Part shown: in pieces, positions 43,570 to 52,399 of the stretch | How positions within the stretch are numbered: the first letter of the stretch is position 1 | Layout: every line of letters begins with the position of its first letter | Assembly: GCF_907165195.1 (NCBI RefSeq) | Contig: NZ_OU015584.1 | Coordinates: forward strand, 1,736,001-1,800,000 | Direction: 5' to 3' | DNA from: Parvicella tangerina | GTDB lineage: Bacteria > Bacteroidota > Bacteroidia > Flavobacteriales_D > Parvicellaceae | Length of the DNA: 64,000 nucleotides | Program-made: the position numbers and the translations under genes | The notes under the pieces: generated by a model | Databases searched by the model: none | Seen by the model: the letters and a program-made list of their open reading frames with translations, nothing else | What the model was told of the DNA's origin: nothing

Positions 43570-44562
43570 ATGTCGGATAAGGAAGGGGAAAAGAAAAGAG
43601 ATGAGAAGACATTTTGGGGGCAATTAAAGGATCCCACTTCTGCCGTTTTGATATCTATCATGTCATTTGCGATTACACTTCCCATTGTGGTAAGCTTATA
43701 TCCTGTAATTCCTCCAATCAGAATAGGCTTCTTCGATGGAGCTAGAATAGATTTCTTATTGACGTCATTGGTCTGTTTTGTGCTTTTTTATGTGCTAATT
43801 AAAAAGTTTAGTAAATTCTTTATCTATGCGTTTTCTTTAGGACTTGTTGGCTTGGCTGCTTCCAGTTTTTTAGGTAAGTACAGTTTTGTTGACCTTTATT
43901 ATGACTACAGTGCAATTTATTTTTCTTACACAGAGGATTTTAGAGAGTTTACCTTCAATGAGAAAAATGCGTCAGCGGAATACAATCAGCGAATTATTAA
44001 CGCAGTTGATTATCGAAATGAGCGCGTAAAGAATGCTGCGAATGCGATGGCTGTGGCAAATTTTCAGGAGTATAAAGGAAGTTTCCCCTCCCTCAAAATT
44101 TTACAATGTTTTTCCATCTTTAAAGAAGTGAGAAATAAATGGAATTACGTTTACGATCCTAAGGGAGATGAGTACTATTCCAAAACAAGTGTTACGCTTT
44201 TGCAGTTACAAGATGATAACAAGTTCAAAGGAGACTGTGATGACTATTCCATACTAATAGCTGGGCTATTTACTGCTGTGGGAGGTGAGGTTAGACTGGT
44301 GCGTACGGTGGTAGAGACCAAAACCAGAACAATTGGTCACCTTTATCCCGAGTTGTTAATTGGTAATGTGAAGGACCTTGAAAAAATATCCTATTTCATA
44401 AAGAATGAGCTTTTTGTTATGGAGAGCATGGACAAGCCGATCTACTACTATCAAGATTTGGAGGGTAATATCTGGTTGAACATGGATTACAATGACTATT
44501 ACCCAGGGGGGAAATATCAGAGCTACGTTAGAAAAGCAGTGATAACAATTAATCCCCAATAA
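43570..44562 (+). CDS. Transglutaminase-like membrane protein
   Basis: This 330-residue protein has three N-terminal membrane helices (AVLISIMSFAITLPIVVSLY, FLLTSLVCFVLFYVLI, FIYAFSLGLVGLAASSFL) and a C-terminal transglutaminase-like domain with the catalytic Cys in KGDCDDYSILIAGLFTA, a His in IGHLYPELL and an Asp-like acidic later. It may cleave or cross-link proteins at the membrane. It lies between the GWxTD gene and the sensor kinase gene with short spacers, suggesting a common envelope role. Confidence 0.8.
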   Translation: MSDKEGEKKRDEKTFWGQLKDPTSAVLISIMSFAITLPIVVSLYPVIPPIRIGFFDGARIDFLLTSLVCFVLFYVLIKKFSKFFIYAFSLGLVGLAASSFLGKYSFVDLYYDYSAIYFSYTEDFREFTFNEKNASAEYNQRIINAVDYRNERVKNAANAMAVANFQEYKGSFPSLKILQCFSIFKEVRNKWNYVYDPKGDEYYSKTSVTLLQLQDDNKFKGDCDDYSILIAGLFTAVGGEVRLVRTVVETKTRTIGHLYPELLIGNVKDLEKISYFIKNELFVMESMDKPIYYYQDLEGNIWLNMDYNDYYPGGKYQSYVRKAVITINPQ

Positions 44563-44567
44563 ATTGG

Positions 44568-44575
44568 TATTTTTG
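44568..44575 (+). promoter_or_regulatory. Possible internal -7 box TATTTTTG before the sensor kinase gene
   Basis: TATTTTTG matches TAnnTTTG and lies 5 nt before the ATG at 44581, just after the preceding stop codon. No -33 TTG stands at the expected distance, so confidence is low. Confidence 0.35.
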
Positions 44576-44580
44576 TTAAA

Positions 44581-47529
44581 ATGCGGAAGGTACTCCATAG
44601 CATCAGGCTACTATTCGTTTTTTGTCTATGGACGTTAGCGTCAACAGGACAAGAATCAAACGTAGTGCAGTTCAGTATTCCTGAAGGGCTTCCTCAGTCT
44701 CAGGTTAATAAGATCCTTTTTGATTCAAGAGGTATGTTGTGGGTAGCTACTTCTGGTGGTGGTATTGCAAGTTTTGATGGCAATAACTTCATGACGCTAG
44801 ATGAAAAAAAAGGACTCGCTGGCAACATTGTTTTAGACCTCGAAGAAGATAAAACAGGGCGAATCTATACTATCTCCTCATGGGGAGGAATCTCTGTAAT
44901 CAATAAGAATAGCGTAGAAAAAGTTATCCCATTTCCAGATGAGTTTACAGCTAGTAGTAGTCTTGAGAAGGATGCCTATGGCAATATTTGGATGTCTGGA
45001 AGCCGGTTATATTATTTGGAAGGAGATGAATTTGTTCCAGTTACCACCGATATAAGCCTGCCTTTTGTAGTTCCAGTAAACATGAAGTCTCTCGGTAGCA
45101 AGTTGTTCGTTACCAGCAATAATAAGCTTATTGTAGTTGACGTTGAGAAGAAGAAACAGGTTTTTTCTAAAACGTATGATTTTAATATTCAGGTTGTTCT
45201 TCCTATTGGCGAGCAATCTTGGTATATCGGTACGGCTAATGAGGGTTTGTACAAAGAAGAGAATGGAATACTTACTAAGGTAGATCTTCCCATATCCTCA
45301 TTATCTGCAGAGATCAGTATAACAGACGCCTACAAGGAGAATGTGAATAATTACTGGTTTTCTTCAAGAAATGGAGCTTACCACATTCAAGGTAGTGAAG
45401 TGGTGTACTATGAAAAGACAAAAGGGTTTGATCGCTATGATTGCGCTTCCATTTGTTTTGATGCTCAAGGAAATGTTTGGTTTGGAACTCGTGGTGAAGG
45501 AGTTATTGGAATTGTTAACACCCCCTTTTCATATTATAAAACAGTCAACGGTTTAAACAAGTCAGACAACTTTCCAATTTATGAAGATGATGAAAGTCGC
45601 ATTTGGGCTGGTAATAACGAAGAGGGTGTATTTATCTACGATGGGGAAAAGGTAATTAATCTGACGACCAAAGATGGTTTGACGAGCAATAAAGTAAGAT
45701 CATTTAGTCCTGGATTCCATGATGAAATCATTGTAGGAACTGGAGACGGATTATCAATTATCAATACTAAATCTTTGGCGATTACTACGCTAGAGGATTT
45801 TGACGGTCAATATGTGAAGGTTGTAAAGAAAAGGGATTCAGTTGTTTATGTTGGGACAGTAGGTGGAGGACTTTACACAATAAACGCTAAGAATGAGGTT
45901 AATCGCTTATTTGAGAAAGAACTGAATTCTGTTTCCTCAATAGCCTTTAAAAAGAAACAGTTGCTTGTTGGAAATGGTGTGGGATGTTATGTAGTAGAGG
46001 ATAGTTCGATCCAGTTTATTCAAAATGGACTGATCAATACTTATGTTGGCAATATGGCCATTGACAAGAATGGTAAGATTTGGGTGGGTACGGATAGAGA
46101 AATTGCAAGATTGGATGGAAATGAATTTACCAGCTATACTGAAGCCGATGGTCTGACTTCTGCATTGGTCTATATACTCTATGCTGACCAAAATGGTTAT
46201 TTATGGGTGGGAACAAATAAGGGACTAGATCGAATAACTTTAGATAATCAATCTAATATTATTAAAATTCGACACTTTGGTTATACCGAAGGGTTCAAAG
46301 GTGTAGAAGTAAATTCTAACGGGGTTTTTGAAAATGACAAAGGAGAACTATATTTCTCCACGATCGAAGGAATTCATAAATACATGCCCAGCTATGACTA
46401 CTCTTTTTCCTACAATACTCCCGTATACATCAGCGGTATCAAACTTTTTTTGGAGGATTTTGATTTTGGCTCCGAAAATGGTAAGGAAAACTGGTTTGAG
46501 GTGCCGGAGTCAATTACGCTTGAACATGATCAAAGCCACCTTACCTTTGAATATTTTGCAGTAGATTACCTCAATCCAACAGGAGTAGAGTATACTTATT
46601 TCCTTGAAGGCTTTGATAAGAAATGGTCTCCTCCTACCAAAAGTAGGTACGCAGTTTATAATAATATTCCTCCAGGAAATTATGTGTTCAAGGTGAAACA
46701 GGCTGGAAATGAATTTTCTCAGACAGCAAGTATAAATATCTATATCAAGAAGCCACCCCCTCCATTTTATAAGTCGGTTTGGTTTGCATTATTGATGTTA
46801 GGTGTGCTGGCGTTAATTATCTATTACTTTACAGAGTACAGAACGAGTAAACTGAGAAATCAGCAGCTTTACCTAGAGTCTAAAATTGAAGAAAGAACGC
46901 TGGAAATATTGGAATCTGAAAAAGAAAAGACGGTTCTGTTGCAAGAAGTTCACCATCGGGTAAAGAATAATTTGCAGATTATCATTAGTTTATTCAGATT
47001 GCAAAGTCACTTTACAGACAATGAGGAGGCGTTGGATTTGTTCAGAAATAGTCAGAATAGGATTCGGTCAATGTCTAAGATTCACGAGAAACTATATGAG
47101 ACAAAAGATCTATCTAAAATTGAGATCAAGTCATATATGATAGAGTTAGTAGAGGATTTAGTTGCTTCGTATGATATCAATAATGAGGTGACCATCGAGC
47201 ATCAAATTCAGGACTGTAATATCAATTTGGATGAGTTAACCCCATTAGCTTTGATTATTAATGAGATCATTACGAACTCACTAAAGTATGGTTTGCGAGA
47301 GGTAGATTCACCGAAGATTCAGATTGAGTTGTCTCAGAATGAAGTTGGGTTCACGTATCTTAAAATAGCGGACAATGGACCGGGCTTTGATCCAGATATT
47401 TGGGATAATCATCAGTCGATGGGCGTAGAGTTAATCAAAACATTGACTGAACAATTGGATGGTGAAATTCGTTTATCTTTTGAAGAGAATCACCCGATTT
47501 ATGAATTAAAGTTTAAAGCATCTAAATAG
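44581..47529 (+). CDS. Hybrid-less sensor histidine kinase with beta-propeller sensor (HisKA_2)
   Basis: The 982-residue protein has a signal peptide, two periplasmic beta-propellers of two-component-regulator repeats (about 25-630; blades such as VNKILFDSRGMLWVATSGGG), a Y_Y_Y domain (about 640-725; YTYFLEGFDKKWSPPT), one membrane helix (SVWFALLMLGVLALIIYYF) and a kinase core. The phospho-acceptor His is in LLQEVHHRVKNNLQIIISLF (about residue 790), the HWE/HisKA_2 type, followed by the ATPase boxes ITNSLKYGL and IADNGPGF. No response regulator is adjacent. A TATTTTTG box (44568-44575) ends 5 nt before its ATG, so it may also have its own promoter. Confidence 0.9.
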   Translation: MRKVLHSIRLLFVFCLWTLASTGQESNVVQFSIPEGLPQSQVNKILFDSRGMLWVATSGGGIASFDGNNFMTLDEKKGLAGNIVLDLEEDKTGRIYTISSWGGISVINKNSVEKVIPFPDEFTASSSLEKDAYGNIWMSGSRLYYLEGDEFVPVTTDISLPFVVPVNMKSLGSKLFVTSNNKLIVVDVEKKKQVFSKTYDFNIQVVLPIGEQSWYIGTANEGLYKEENGILTKVDLPISSLSAEISITDAYKENVNNYWFSSRNGAYHIQGSEVVYYEKTKGFDRYDCASICFDAQGNVWFGTRGEGVIGIVNTPFSYYKTVNGLNKSDNFPIYEDDESRIWAGNNEEGVFIYDGEKVINLTTKDGLTSNKVRSFSPGFHDEIIVGTGDGLSIINTKSLAITTLEDFDGQYVKVVKKRDSVVYVGTVGGGLYTINAKNEVNRLFEKELNSVSSIAFKKKQLLVGNGVGCYVVEDSSIQFIQNGLINTYVGNMAIDKNGKIWVGTDREIARLDGNEFTSYTEADGLTSALVYILYADQNGYLWVGTNKGLDRITLDNQSNIIKIRHFGYTEGFKGVEVNSNGVFENDKGELYFSTIEGIHKYMPSYDYSFSYNTPVYISGIKLFLEDFDFGSENGKENWFEVPESITLEHDQSHLTFEYFAVDYLNPTGVEYTYFLEGFDKKWSPPTKSRYAVYNNIPPGNYVFKVKQAGNEFSQTASINIYIKKPPPPFYKSVWFALLMLGVLALIIYYFTEYRTSKLRNQQLYLESKIEERTLEILESEKEKTVLLQEVHHRVKNNLQIIISLFRLQSHFTDNEEALDLFRNSQNRIRSMSKIHEKLYETKDLSKIEIKSYMIELVEDLVASYDINNEVTIEHQIQDCNINLDELTPLALIINEIITNSLKYGLREVDSPKIQIELSQNEVGFTYLKIADNGPGFDPDIWDNHQSMGVELIKTLTEQLDGEIRLSFEENHPIYELKFKASK

Positions 47530-47530
47530 T

Positions 47531-48292
47531 ATGAAAATTATTCTTTCACCAGCAAAATCACTGGATTTTGAAAATGCCAGAATATTTGAAAAGGAAAAAA
47601 CGAAACCAGTATTTATCGAGGAAAGTGAGTACTTAATAAACAAACTGAAAAAGTATTCCTCTGGTAAGATCAAGAAATTGATGAATGTGAGCGATAATAT
47701 TGCTCAGCTTAATTTTGAACGATTTCAATCCTGGGAATATCCTTTCCCCAGCCATGCAAGGCAGGCGCTGTTTGTCTTTAATGGTGATGCCTATCGAGGT
47801 TTGGATGCGAATTCATTTTCTGATGAAGAAGTAGTAATTGCAAATGAGAAGTTACGCATTCTAAGTGGACTATATGGGTTGTTAAAGCCACTTGACCTAA
47901 TGCTGCCTTATCGTCTTGAAATGGGAACACCGTTTAAAGTAACGCCTACAAAATCGAATCTTTATAAATTTTGGGGAACGAAGCTAGCAGAGCAACTTGA
48001 ATCTGAAATGAATGAGAATGAAGTTTTAGTGAATGTAGCTTCGAATGAATATTCGAAGGCATTAAACCTCAAGAATTTTAACCGAAGAGTGATCACTTGC
48101 TCATTTAAGGAAGAAAAAAATGGTGATTACAAAGCCATCATGACGTTCGCCAAACGAGCAAGAGGACTAATGACAAGGTTTATTATTCAGGAAAACATCA
48201 ATGAACCTGAGCACCTAAAAGCATTTGATCTCGAAAACTATTCTTTTAACGAGTCATTGTCATCAGAGAATGAGTTCGTCTTTACACGTTAA
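47531..48292 (+). CDS. yaaA: Peroxide stress protein YaaA
   Basis: This 253-residue cytoplasmic protein of the YaaA/UPF0246 family reads KIILSPAKSLDF at the start and has NFERFQSWEYPFPSHARQALFVFNGDAYRGLDA, RILSGLYGLLKPLDLMLPYRLEMG and KRARGLMTRFII. In E. coli it lowers free iron and limits peroxide damage to DNA. Its start is 2 nt after the sensor kinase stop, so the two are probably one transcript. Family and length match well. Confidence 0.93.
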   Translation: MKIILSPAKSLDFENARIFEKEKTKPVFIEESEYLINKLKKYSSGKIKKLMNVSDNIAQLNFERFQSWEYPFPSHARQALFVFNGDAYRGLDANSFSDEEVVIANEKLRILSGLYGLLKPLDLMLPYRLEMGTPFKVTPTKSNLYKFWGTKLAEQLESEMNENEVLVNVASNEYSKALNLKNFNRRVITCSFKEEKNGDYKAIMTFAKRARGLMTRFIIQENINEPEHLKAFDLENYSFNESLSSENEFVFTR

Positions 48293-48362
48293 ATATTAAC
48301 ATCAAAGCGCTATTTCGTTTTATTGTTATATATTTAGCAACATTAAACCAACAGGCAAATAC

Positions 48363-49256
48363 ATGAAACTTAACGCTAAATTATTTGTAGGAATTTTGTC
48401 TTCATCATTACTGTTTGTAGGATGTTCTGAAGATACTCCAGGCCCTAATCCTAATGGAACAGTGGTCAAAGATTCTACAACTATAGATCGTACAGAGAAA
48501 ATTGAAAATATCTTCTTCAATATTCCTTCACCGATCGAAACAATATCGATCTTAAAAAACGCAGGAGCCACTTACGAATGGAACTTGCCTTTGGATCCGA
48601 TGCAAGTAGATGAATTCACCAGCTCCTTAGAAAAGGCCATTGCCATGGGGATTTACGGTGCAGACCTGAATTATGCTAGTGTGTTTGGCATAGATAATGA
48701 TATGTACATGTTCCTGTCTTGTGCGGAGAAATTAGGTAAAGAGATTGGAGTAGGTCAAGTTTTCACGGAAGAGGTAACGCATCGAATTGAAGACAATGTT
48801 GAGAATAAGGATTCAATGCAGGTGATCATTTCTGAGACGTTTTGGTCGATGGATTCGCAACTACACGAAGAGGGTAGAGAAAGCGTTTCTGCTCTGGTAA
48901 TTGCCGGAGGTTGGATTGAGGGTGTTTATCTTGCAACTCAGTTGGCGGTGTTAAACCCTGATAACGAAGAGATCAAGAGTAGAATTGCTGAACAGAAGTA
49001 TTCAGTGGAGAATTTAGTGAAATTGCTCGAAACCTATGATGACTCTTCTGAGGAGTTTTTAGAGATCACAATGATGTTCAAAGATCTGGAAGAATTATTC
49101 CAACAGATTGAAGAAGAGAAAACAACTCCTGCAGAGTCTGTAGATGAAGATGGGATGCCAATTATTGGTCAGCAAATAACGCTCACGATGAGCAATGAGT
49201 TGTTGAAAGAGATCACACAGTTGGTTTCAGAAATTAGAGTTGATTTTACGAATTAA
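48363..49256 (+). CDS. Hypothetical lipoprotein
   Basis: The signal peptide ends in a lipobox (SSLLFVGCSED), so the protein is membrane anchored. The mature part of about 275 residues is predicted mostly helical and acidic, with INMPSPIETISILKN-like and LDPMQVDEFTSSLEKA segments. It has no recognised domain. It lies alone between yaaA and a small secreted protein gene, about 70 nt after yaaA; TATATTTA upstream is a weak promoter candidate. Confidence 0.65.
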   Translation: MKLNAKLFVGILSSSLLFVGCSEDTPGPNPNGTVVKDSTTIDRTEKIENIFFNIPSPIETISILKNAGATYEWNLPLDPMQVDEFTSSLEKAIAMGIYGADLNYASVFGIDNDMYMFLSCAEKLGKEIGVGQVFTEEVTHRIEDNVENKDSMQVIISETFWSMDSQLHEEGRESVSALVIAGGWIEGVYLATQLAVLNPDNEEIKSRIAEQKYSVENLVKLLETYDDSSEEFLEITMMFKDLEELFQQIEEEKTTPAESVDEDGMPIIGQQITLTMSNELLKEITQLVSEIRVDFTN

Positions 49257-49271
49257 GATTTTTTACTACAA

Positions 49272-49703
49272 ATGAGATTATTTAAACTAACACTACTATT
49301 ACTTCTATTAAGCCCTGTGCTAGCAAGTGCTCAATGTCGTAAATACACTAAGAAAAATTGCCGCCCCAGATTGACGCCTTATATTCACAATGGTCAGATG
49401 AACTCTGCAGTTCTTTTTCCTGGAGATAAGGCAGATATCATGTTAACCTTTTATAGTGGTCAAAAGTATCGATTGCTTGTTTGTGGAGAAGAGCAACTAG
49501 GAAAAGTATCTTACAGAGTTCTTGATATAGACCGTAATGAGATCTATAACAGTAAAGGTAAAGACAAGGATGAATTTGATTTTAAAGTGGCATCAACACA
49601 GAAACTTATTGTAGAAGTCAATGTTCCGGAATCATCAACTACCCATGATATGGATTATCAAGGATGTGTTTCTATCTTAGTAGGATTCTCTGAAACGAAA
49701 TAA
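49272..49703 (+). CDS. Hypothetical secreted protein
   Basis: The 143-residue protein has a signal peptide (FKLTLLLLLLSPVLASAQ) and a mature basic start CRKYTKKNCRPR, followed by a beta-rich domain (YIHNGQMNSAVLFPGDKADI, YRLLVCGEEQLGKV). The conserved cysteines may pair. I recognise no family. It follows the lipoprotein gene by 15 nt and ends before a hairpin terminator, so the two are likely one transcript. Confidence 0.65.
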   Translation: MRLFKLTLLLLLLSPVLASAQCRKYTKKNCRPRLTPYIHNGQMNSAVLFPGDKADIMLTFYSGQKYRLLVCGEEQLGKVSYRVLDIDRNEIYNSKGKDKDEFDFKVASTQKLIVEVNVPESSTTHDMDYQGCVSILVGFSETK

Positions 49704-49726
49704 TATTTTAAGTCACCAACTTTTTT

Positions 49727-49766
49727 AAACGTGCGACAATAATTGTGGCACGTTTGTTGTTTTTAT
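49727..49766 (+). terminator. Rho-independent terminator
   Basis: AAACGTGC / GCACGTTT (8 bp) encloses an inner ACAA/TTGT pair separated by one mismatch. GTTGTTTTT follows. It begins 23 nt after the stop codon at 49703. Confidence 0.75.
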
Positions 49767-49791
49767 ACGGTATAACCAATCAAATTGCCGT

Positions 49792-50604
49792 ATGAAAAAA
49801 ATAATCTTACCATTGGTGGCACTGTTCACGATAGGGACGGCCACAGCAAGTCACAAAGGAATATATGATGTTCAAAATTCAGCCAGTGCTTTCGAGTTTA
49901 GAACAATTGACAATAACTCTTTTCAAATTGGAGAGAAGTTAACCTACAGAGTTCATTATGGATTTATGGACGCTGGTGAAGCGGTACTAGAAGTTAAAGC
50001 GAGTGATAAAAAGGTTAACGGAAGAGATCTCTATCATATTGTAGGGAAAGGAAGAAGTGTGGGTACATTTAATTGGTTCTTTAAAGTGCAGGACAGGTAC
50101 GAAACCTACCTGGATGCGGAAGGATTATTCCCATGGATGTTTGTGAGAAGAGTTTACGAAGGAGGATATGAAGTGAATCAGGACTATACTTTTTTTCAGC
50201 ACAAACAATTAGTAAGTGATGGTGCGAAGGATTATGAGGTGCCTACCAATATTCAAGACATGATATCTTCCTATTACTACGCAAGAACGCTTGATTTTGA
50301 CCATGCAGAAGTAGGAGACATCTTTGAGTTCAACTCATTTGTTGATGGGGAGGTTTATCCATTAAAGATAAAATACCTCGGAAAAGACAATATTAAAATA
50401 AGAAACGGAAAGTTCGCTTGTTTAAAGTTCTGCCCCGTAATTCAAACGGGAAGAATCTTTAAGAATGAAGAAGATCTTACAGTTTGGATCTCAGACGATG
50501 AGAATAAAATACCACTATTAGCTAAGGCAAATATATTAGTAGGTTCAATAAAAATGGAAGTTACAGAGTACGAAGGATTACGCAATCCTATTGCTCGATT
50601 GTAA
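49792..50604 (+). CDS. DUF3108-domain exported protein
   Basis: The 270-residue protein has a signal peptide (MKKIILPLVALFTIGTATAS) and a beta-rich DUF3108 domain: FQIGEKLTYRVHYGFMDAGEAVLEVK, RSVGTFNWFFKVQDRYETYLD, RTGRIFKNEEDLTVWISDDENKIPLL-type endings. Such periplasmic proteins occur across Bacteroidetes; their role is not settled. It is monocistronic between two terminators. The start context is typical with a short leader. Confidence 0.82.
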   Translation: MKKIILPLVALFTIGTATASHKGIYDVQNSASAFEFRTIDNNSFQIGEKLTYRVHYGFMDAGEAVLEVKASDKKVNGRDLYHIVGKGRSVGTFNWFFKVQDRYETYLDAEGLFPWMFVRRVYEGGYEVNQDYTFFQHKQLVSDGAKDYEVPTNIQDMISSYYYARTLDFDHAEVGDIFEFNSFVDGEVYPLKIKYLGKDNIKIRNGKFACLKFCPVIQTGRIFKNEEDLTVWISDDENKIPLLAKANILVGSIKMEVTEYEGLRNPIARL

Positions 50605-50627
50605 TTTTCGATTGGTTAGACAAGAAA

Positions 50628-50662
50628 GCCCTGATTTTACGAAATGTAGAGTCAGGGTTTTT
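50628..50662 (+). terminator. Rho-independent terminator
   Basis: CCCTGATTTTAC / GTAGAGTCAGGG makes a 12-pair stem (two G-T pairs) with a 5-nt loop, followed by TTTTT. It begins 24 nt after the stop codon at 50604 and lies before dapA. Confidence 0.88.
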
Positions 50663-50685
50663 GGTTTTTAGATTAGAAAATTACT

Positions 50686-50693
50686 TACTTTTG
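50686..50693 (+). promoter_or_regulatory. -7 promoter box TACTTTTG of dapA
   Basis: TACTTTTG matches TAnnTTTG, 26 nt before the ATG at 50720. The nearest TTG is 22 nt upstream inside the terminator tail, so the terminator and the dapA promoter overlap. Confidence 0.55.
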
Positions 50694-50719
50694 TTTGAAG
50701 CGATAAACGAACATATTCG

Positions 50720-51598
50720 ATGGAAAAATTTAGAGGTTTAGGAGTTGCTCTGGTGACTCCATTTTTAGAAAGCGGGGGAGTTGACATGGCTGGTTTACAA
50801 CGTCTTGTTGAACACAATATCAAGAATGGCGTGGATTACCTTGTGGTGCAGGGAACTACAGGAGAATCCGCAACGTTGACGCCTGAAGAAAAACAGTCAG
50901 TACTTGACTTTGTAATAGAGGTGAACAATGGAAGAAAGCCGATTGTATTGGGGATCGGAGGAAATAATACAGCAGCTATTGCTAAGACTTTGCAGGAGCT
51001 AGATCCTACAGGTATAGATGGAATTCTCTCTGTAAGTCCTTATTATAATAAACCTACTCAGGAGGGAATTTACCAACACTACAAGCAATTGAATGCAGTT
51101 ACTCCGCTGCCGATTATTCTGTATAATGTTCCTGGAAGAACAGGTAGTAATGTTACGGCTCAGACAACCTTAAGGATTGCCAAGGAAATGAAAAATATTG
51201 TTGCGGTGAAAGAGGCTTCTGGAAATCTTGAACAGGTAATGGAGATCATCATGCATAAACCAAAAGGATTTATGGTTTTGTCCGGTGATGATGCGCTAAC
51301 ATTACCTCATATTGCTGCTGGAGGAGATGGGGTAATATCAGTTGTAGGAAATGCCTTTCCAAAACGTTTTTCATCACTAGTTCATGCGGCACTTGAAGGA
51401 GACCTAACAACAGCTAGGCAACATCATTACGATTTGCTGGAAATTATTCCATTATTGTTTGCCGAGGGAAATCCTGCGGGAGTTAAAAGAGTGTTGTCAA
51501 CCTTAGGTATTTGTAAAGAGCAACTGAGGTTGCCGCTAGTTCCAGTGAGTAAAGGGTTGGCTGAAAAGTTGGATGATTTTACGCGTGCGCTAAGTTAG
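50720..51598 (+). CDS. dapA: 4-hydroxy-tetrahydrodipicolinate synthase
   Basis: This 292-residue TIM-barrel enzyme condenses pyruvate with aspartate semialdehyde, the first step of lysine and diaminopimelate synthesis. It shows GVALVTPF, VVQGTTGESATLTPEEK, SPYYNKPTQEGIYQHYK with a conserved Tyr, ILYNVPGRTG and the Schiff-base Lys in AVKEASG. The C-terminal end is normal. It is transcribed from its own promoter and overlaps the convergent plsC gene by 4 nt. Length matches the family. Confidence 0.96.
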   Translation: MEKFRGLGVALVTPFLESGGVDMAGLQRLVEHNIKNGVDYLVVQGTTGESATLTPEEKQSVLDFVIEVNNGRKPIVLGIGGNNTAAIAKTLQELDPTGIDGILSVSPYYNKPTQEGIYQHYKQLNAVTPLPIILYNVPGRTGSNVTAQTTLRIAKEMKNIVAVKEASGNLEQVMEIIMHKPKGFMVLSGDDALTLPHIAAGGDGVISVVGNAFPKRFSSLVHAALEGDLTTARQHHYDLLEIIPLLFAEGNPAGVKRVLSTLGICKEQLRLPLVPVSKGLAEKLDDFTRALS

Positions 51599-52305
51599 CT
51601 GTATTCTTCTTCCATTTTCTTGACGATCATCTGGACCTCATTGGCGAACTCTTCGGGAGAATGATTTTTATAGCCTTCAATCGGAAGTCTATCGCCAACT
51701 ACGATAGTTACTTTGCTAGGTCTGAATGACATAGTTCCTGGAGGGTTCAGTTTTCGAGTTCCTTTGAGGTAAAGTGGAACCACGTCTACATTAGCTTGCT
51801 GCGCTAGCATAAAACTACCTCTTCTAAACATACCAATTTCGCCAGTTTTGCTGCGAGTTCCTTCTGGAAAGGAAATGACGTTTAGTCCTTTTCTAATATG
51901 CTCACCCGCCTCGTGCATGGACTGTTGTGCTTTGATTTTATTCTTTCGATCGATCCAAATGATATCAACCATACTACAACCCCATCCAAATAATGGGATT
52001 TTCTTCAACTCAATTTTTGCTATGAAGTGTAAAAAGAACCCCATTTTATTAAAGAGCACAGGAATATCAAAATGAGAAGAGTGATTGGCCACATAGATCG
52101 CAGAATTGTCCTTGTTTAACTTCTCTTTACCCTCGATTTTAACTGAAGCACCAACAATCAAAAGTAGAAACTTCGACCAAATGTACATGGCGTACCATTT
52201 CATAGCTTTTCTAGAAAAAACACCAATAACAAGAGCGATCAGAATTAAGGGGATGTTGACCACTACGATCAAGAGCAACTGAACTATGTTAATAATCTTC
52301 CACAT
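51595..52305 (-). CDS. plsC: 1-acyl-sn-glycerol-3-phosphate acyltransferase
   Basis: This roughly 236-residue membrane-bound PlsC-type acyltransferase has an N-terminal membrane helix pair, the catalytic NHSSHFDI (HxxxxD), FPEGTRSKTG with the glycerol-binding region, and VVPLYLKGTR. It makes phosphatidic acid from lysophosphatidic acid. I start it at 52305 (MWKIINIVQ); an ATG at 52323 within a hairpin is the alternative. The gene is at the 3' end of the oxoamine synthase gene, and its own -7 box TACTTTTG (52338-52345) overlaps the upstream terminator. Confidence 0.85.
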   Translation of the reverse strand: MWKIINIVQLLLIVVVNIPLILIALVIGVFSRKAMKWYAMYIWSKFLLLIVGASVKIEGKEKLNKDNSAIYVANHSSHFDIPVLFNKMGFFLHFIAKIELKKIPLFGWGCSMVDIIWIDRKNKIKAQQSMHEAGEHIRKGLNVISFPEGTRSKTGEIGMFRRGSFMLAQQANVDVVPLYLKGTRKLNPPGTMSFRPSKVTIVVGDRLPIEGYKNHSPEEFANEVQMIVKKMEEEYS

Positions 52306-52339
52306 AAAAAATGTCCTGACCATTAAATTGATCAGGACA
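52304..52339 (-). terminator. Hairpin with T-run between the oxoamine synthase gene and plsC
   Basis: On the minus strand TGTCCTGA / TCAGGACA (8 bp perfect, 12-nt loop) is followed by TTTTTTAT. It can end the upstream transcript. An ATG of plsC (52323) lies in its loop, and the ATG at 52305 follows the T-run directly. Confidence 0.65.
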
Positions 52340-52345
52340 AAAGTA
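52338..52345 (-). promoter_or_regulatory. -7 promoter box TACTTTTG of plsC
   Basis: The minus strand reads TACTTTTG just before the hairpin, matching TAnnTTTG. It would make a transcript beginning inside the hairpin, thus escaping it. Confidence 0.45.
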
Positions 52346-52399
52346 TAAGGTTTTTCTTATTGGAACTTCACCAATAAAAATATTGTCGTTAACTAATCA

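Noticed and set aside
52357-52377. Hairpin TTATTGG-AACTTCA-CCAATAA between the oxoamine synthase gene and plsC
   Set aside because: It has no T-run after it on either strand, so a terminator role is not supported; it may be chance or part of a regulatory leader.
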